From Rhodospirillales bacterium (GTDB lineage: Bacteria > Pseudomonadota > Alphaproteobacteria > Rhodospirillales > JANQFP01), in assembly GCA_028277795.1 (NCBI GenBank), contig JANQFP010000207.1:19804-83803 (forward strand): a stretch of DNA of 64,000 nt, written 5' to 3'. This document shows positions 63,618 through 64,000 of this stretch, one piece after another. The translations under genes were made by a program, and so were the position numbers. The notes under the pieces are model-generated. The model made no database searches, was not told the DNA's origin, and worked only from the letters and a program-made list of their open reading frames with translations. How positions within the stretch are numbered: the first letter of the stretch is position 1; every line of letters begins with the position of its first letter.

Positions 63618-64000
63618 ATGACCGACTTCGGCGACGCCTTCACCACCGCCCTGTCCCTGGTCGTGACCTTGGACCCGGACCTGGCCGAGATCGTCGGCCT
63701 GTCATTGCGTGTCAGCCTGGGCGCGGTGGCTGTCGCCACGGTGATCGGTCTGCCAGCCGGCGCCGCCCTGGCGCTGTTCCGTTTCCCCGGGCGCCACGGC
63801 GCGGTGATCCTGCTCAACGCCTTGATGGGGCTGCCGCCGGTGGTGGTCGGGCTGATCGTCTACCTGCTGCTGTCGCGGGCCGGGCCGTTGGGCGTCCTCG
63901 GCCTGTTGTTCACGCCGACGGCCATGGTCATCGCCCAGGTCCTGCTGGTGGCGCCCATCGTGGCGGCGCTCACCCGTCAGGTGATCGAGGACCTGTGGGC
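63618..64000 (+). CDS. tupB: ABC transporter permease, tungstate/molybdate type (TupB-like), 3' end outside window
   Basis: The first 127 residues of an ABC permease, cut by the right edge. It has at least three hydrophobic segments (VSLGAVAVATVIGLPAGAAL, LLNALMGLPPVVVGLIVYLL, PTAMVIAQVLLVAPIVAALT). The start pattern resembles TupB permeases, usually encoded with a TupA binding protein and TupC ATPase. No binding-protein gene lies upstream, so it would have to follow. The ATG at 63618 is preceded by an A/T-rich promoter-like spacer. Neighbouring modE and mobA genes support a molybdate or tungstate substrate. Confidence 0.75.
   Translation, partial: MTDFGDAFTTALSLVVTLDPDLAEIVGLSLRVSLGAVAVATVIGLPAGAALALFRFPGRHGAVILLNALMGLPPVVVGLIVYLLLSRAGPLGVLGLLFTPTAMVIAQVLLVAPIVAALTRQVIEDLW

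Overview
The window is a high-GC chromosomal segment, most probably from an alphaproteobacterium. I infer this from codon bias, the alphaproteobacterial-style dapF-mtaB-ftsY run, Lrp next to a siroheme sulfite reductase and APS reductase, and an exosortase/PEP-CTERM protein. Rhodospirillales would fit, but no rRNA or other decisive marker is present. No tRNA, rRNA, CRISPR array, transposase or integrase was seen.

Positions 1-26064 hold a co-directional block of 17 tightly packed genes, many with overlapping stop/start codons. It encodes an extracellular contractile injection system (eCIS, a phage-tail-like particle). In order: sheath (cut by the left edge), gp19-type tube, CIS_tube/LysM-like adaptor, a 54-aa DUF5908-like protein, gpD/VgrG-type hub, gp5/OB-fold spike, a protein with one C-terminal membrane helix, gp25 wedge, gp6/J-like wedge, and a propeller plus tail-protein-I-like protein. 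Then come three tandem proteins sharing an N-terminal module, a conserved eCIS protein of unknown role, an AAA+ ATPase, a 1260-aa DUF4157 protein that is the likely cargo, and a TPR protein. PAAR, a clear tape measure and a terminal cap were not found and may lie outside. After a non-coding stretch rich in inverted repeats (26065-26526), a convergent NtrC-type regulator with a degenerate receiver domain closes the block.

Positions 27901-36448 carry an HxlR regulator with a palindromic operator, methylmalonate-semialdehyde dehydrogenase, an AT-rich orphan gene, an Lrp regulator divergent from assimilatory sulfite reductase and APS reductase, and a pentapeptide-repeat protein. Positions 36630-42192 carry a 1209-aa FecR/RTX/beta-propeller protein behind a consensus sigma-54 promoter, a BASS-like transporter, and a second, Tat-exported FecR-domain protein. 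Positions 42281-47133 hold a TTC38-like TPR protein divergent from a TetR regulator with a perfect operator palindrome, a membrane class III nucleotide cyclase, and an orphan gene with AT-rich flanks.

Positions 47134-53308 contain a two-subunit molybdenum hydroxylase (IorAB type), a DJ-1/PfpI protein, UbiX-like, PEBP and RlmI-like genes. Positions 53457-58024 contain a PEP-CTERM protein behind a second sigma-54 promoter, a small membrane protein with a strong terminator, galE, and an exosortase-associated glycosyltransferase, consistent with an exopolysaccharide/protein-sorting system. The right end has a ferredoxin-like protein, dapF-mtaB-ftsY, a cold-shock gene, and a molybdenum/tungsten cluster: modE-like, mobA and, divergently, a TupB-like permease cut by the right edge.
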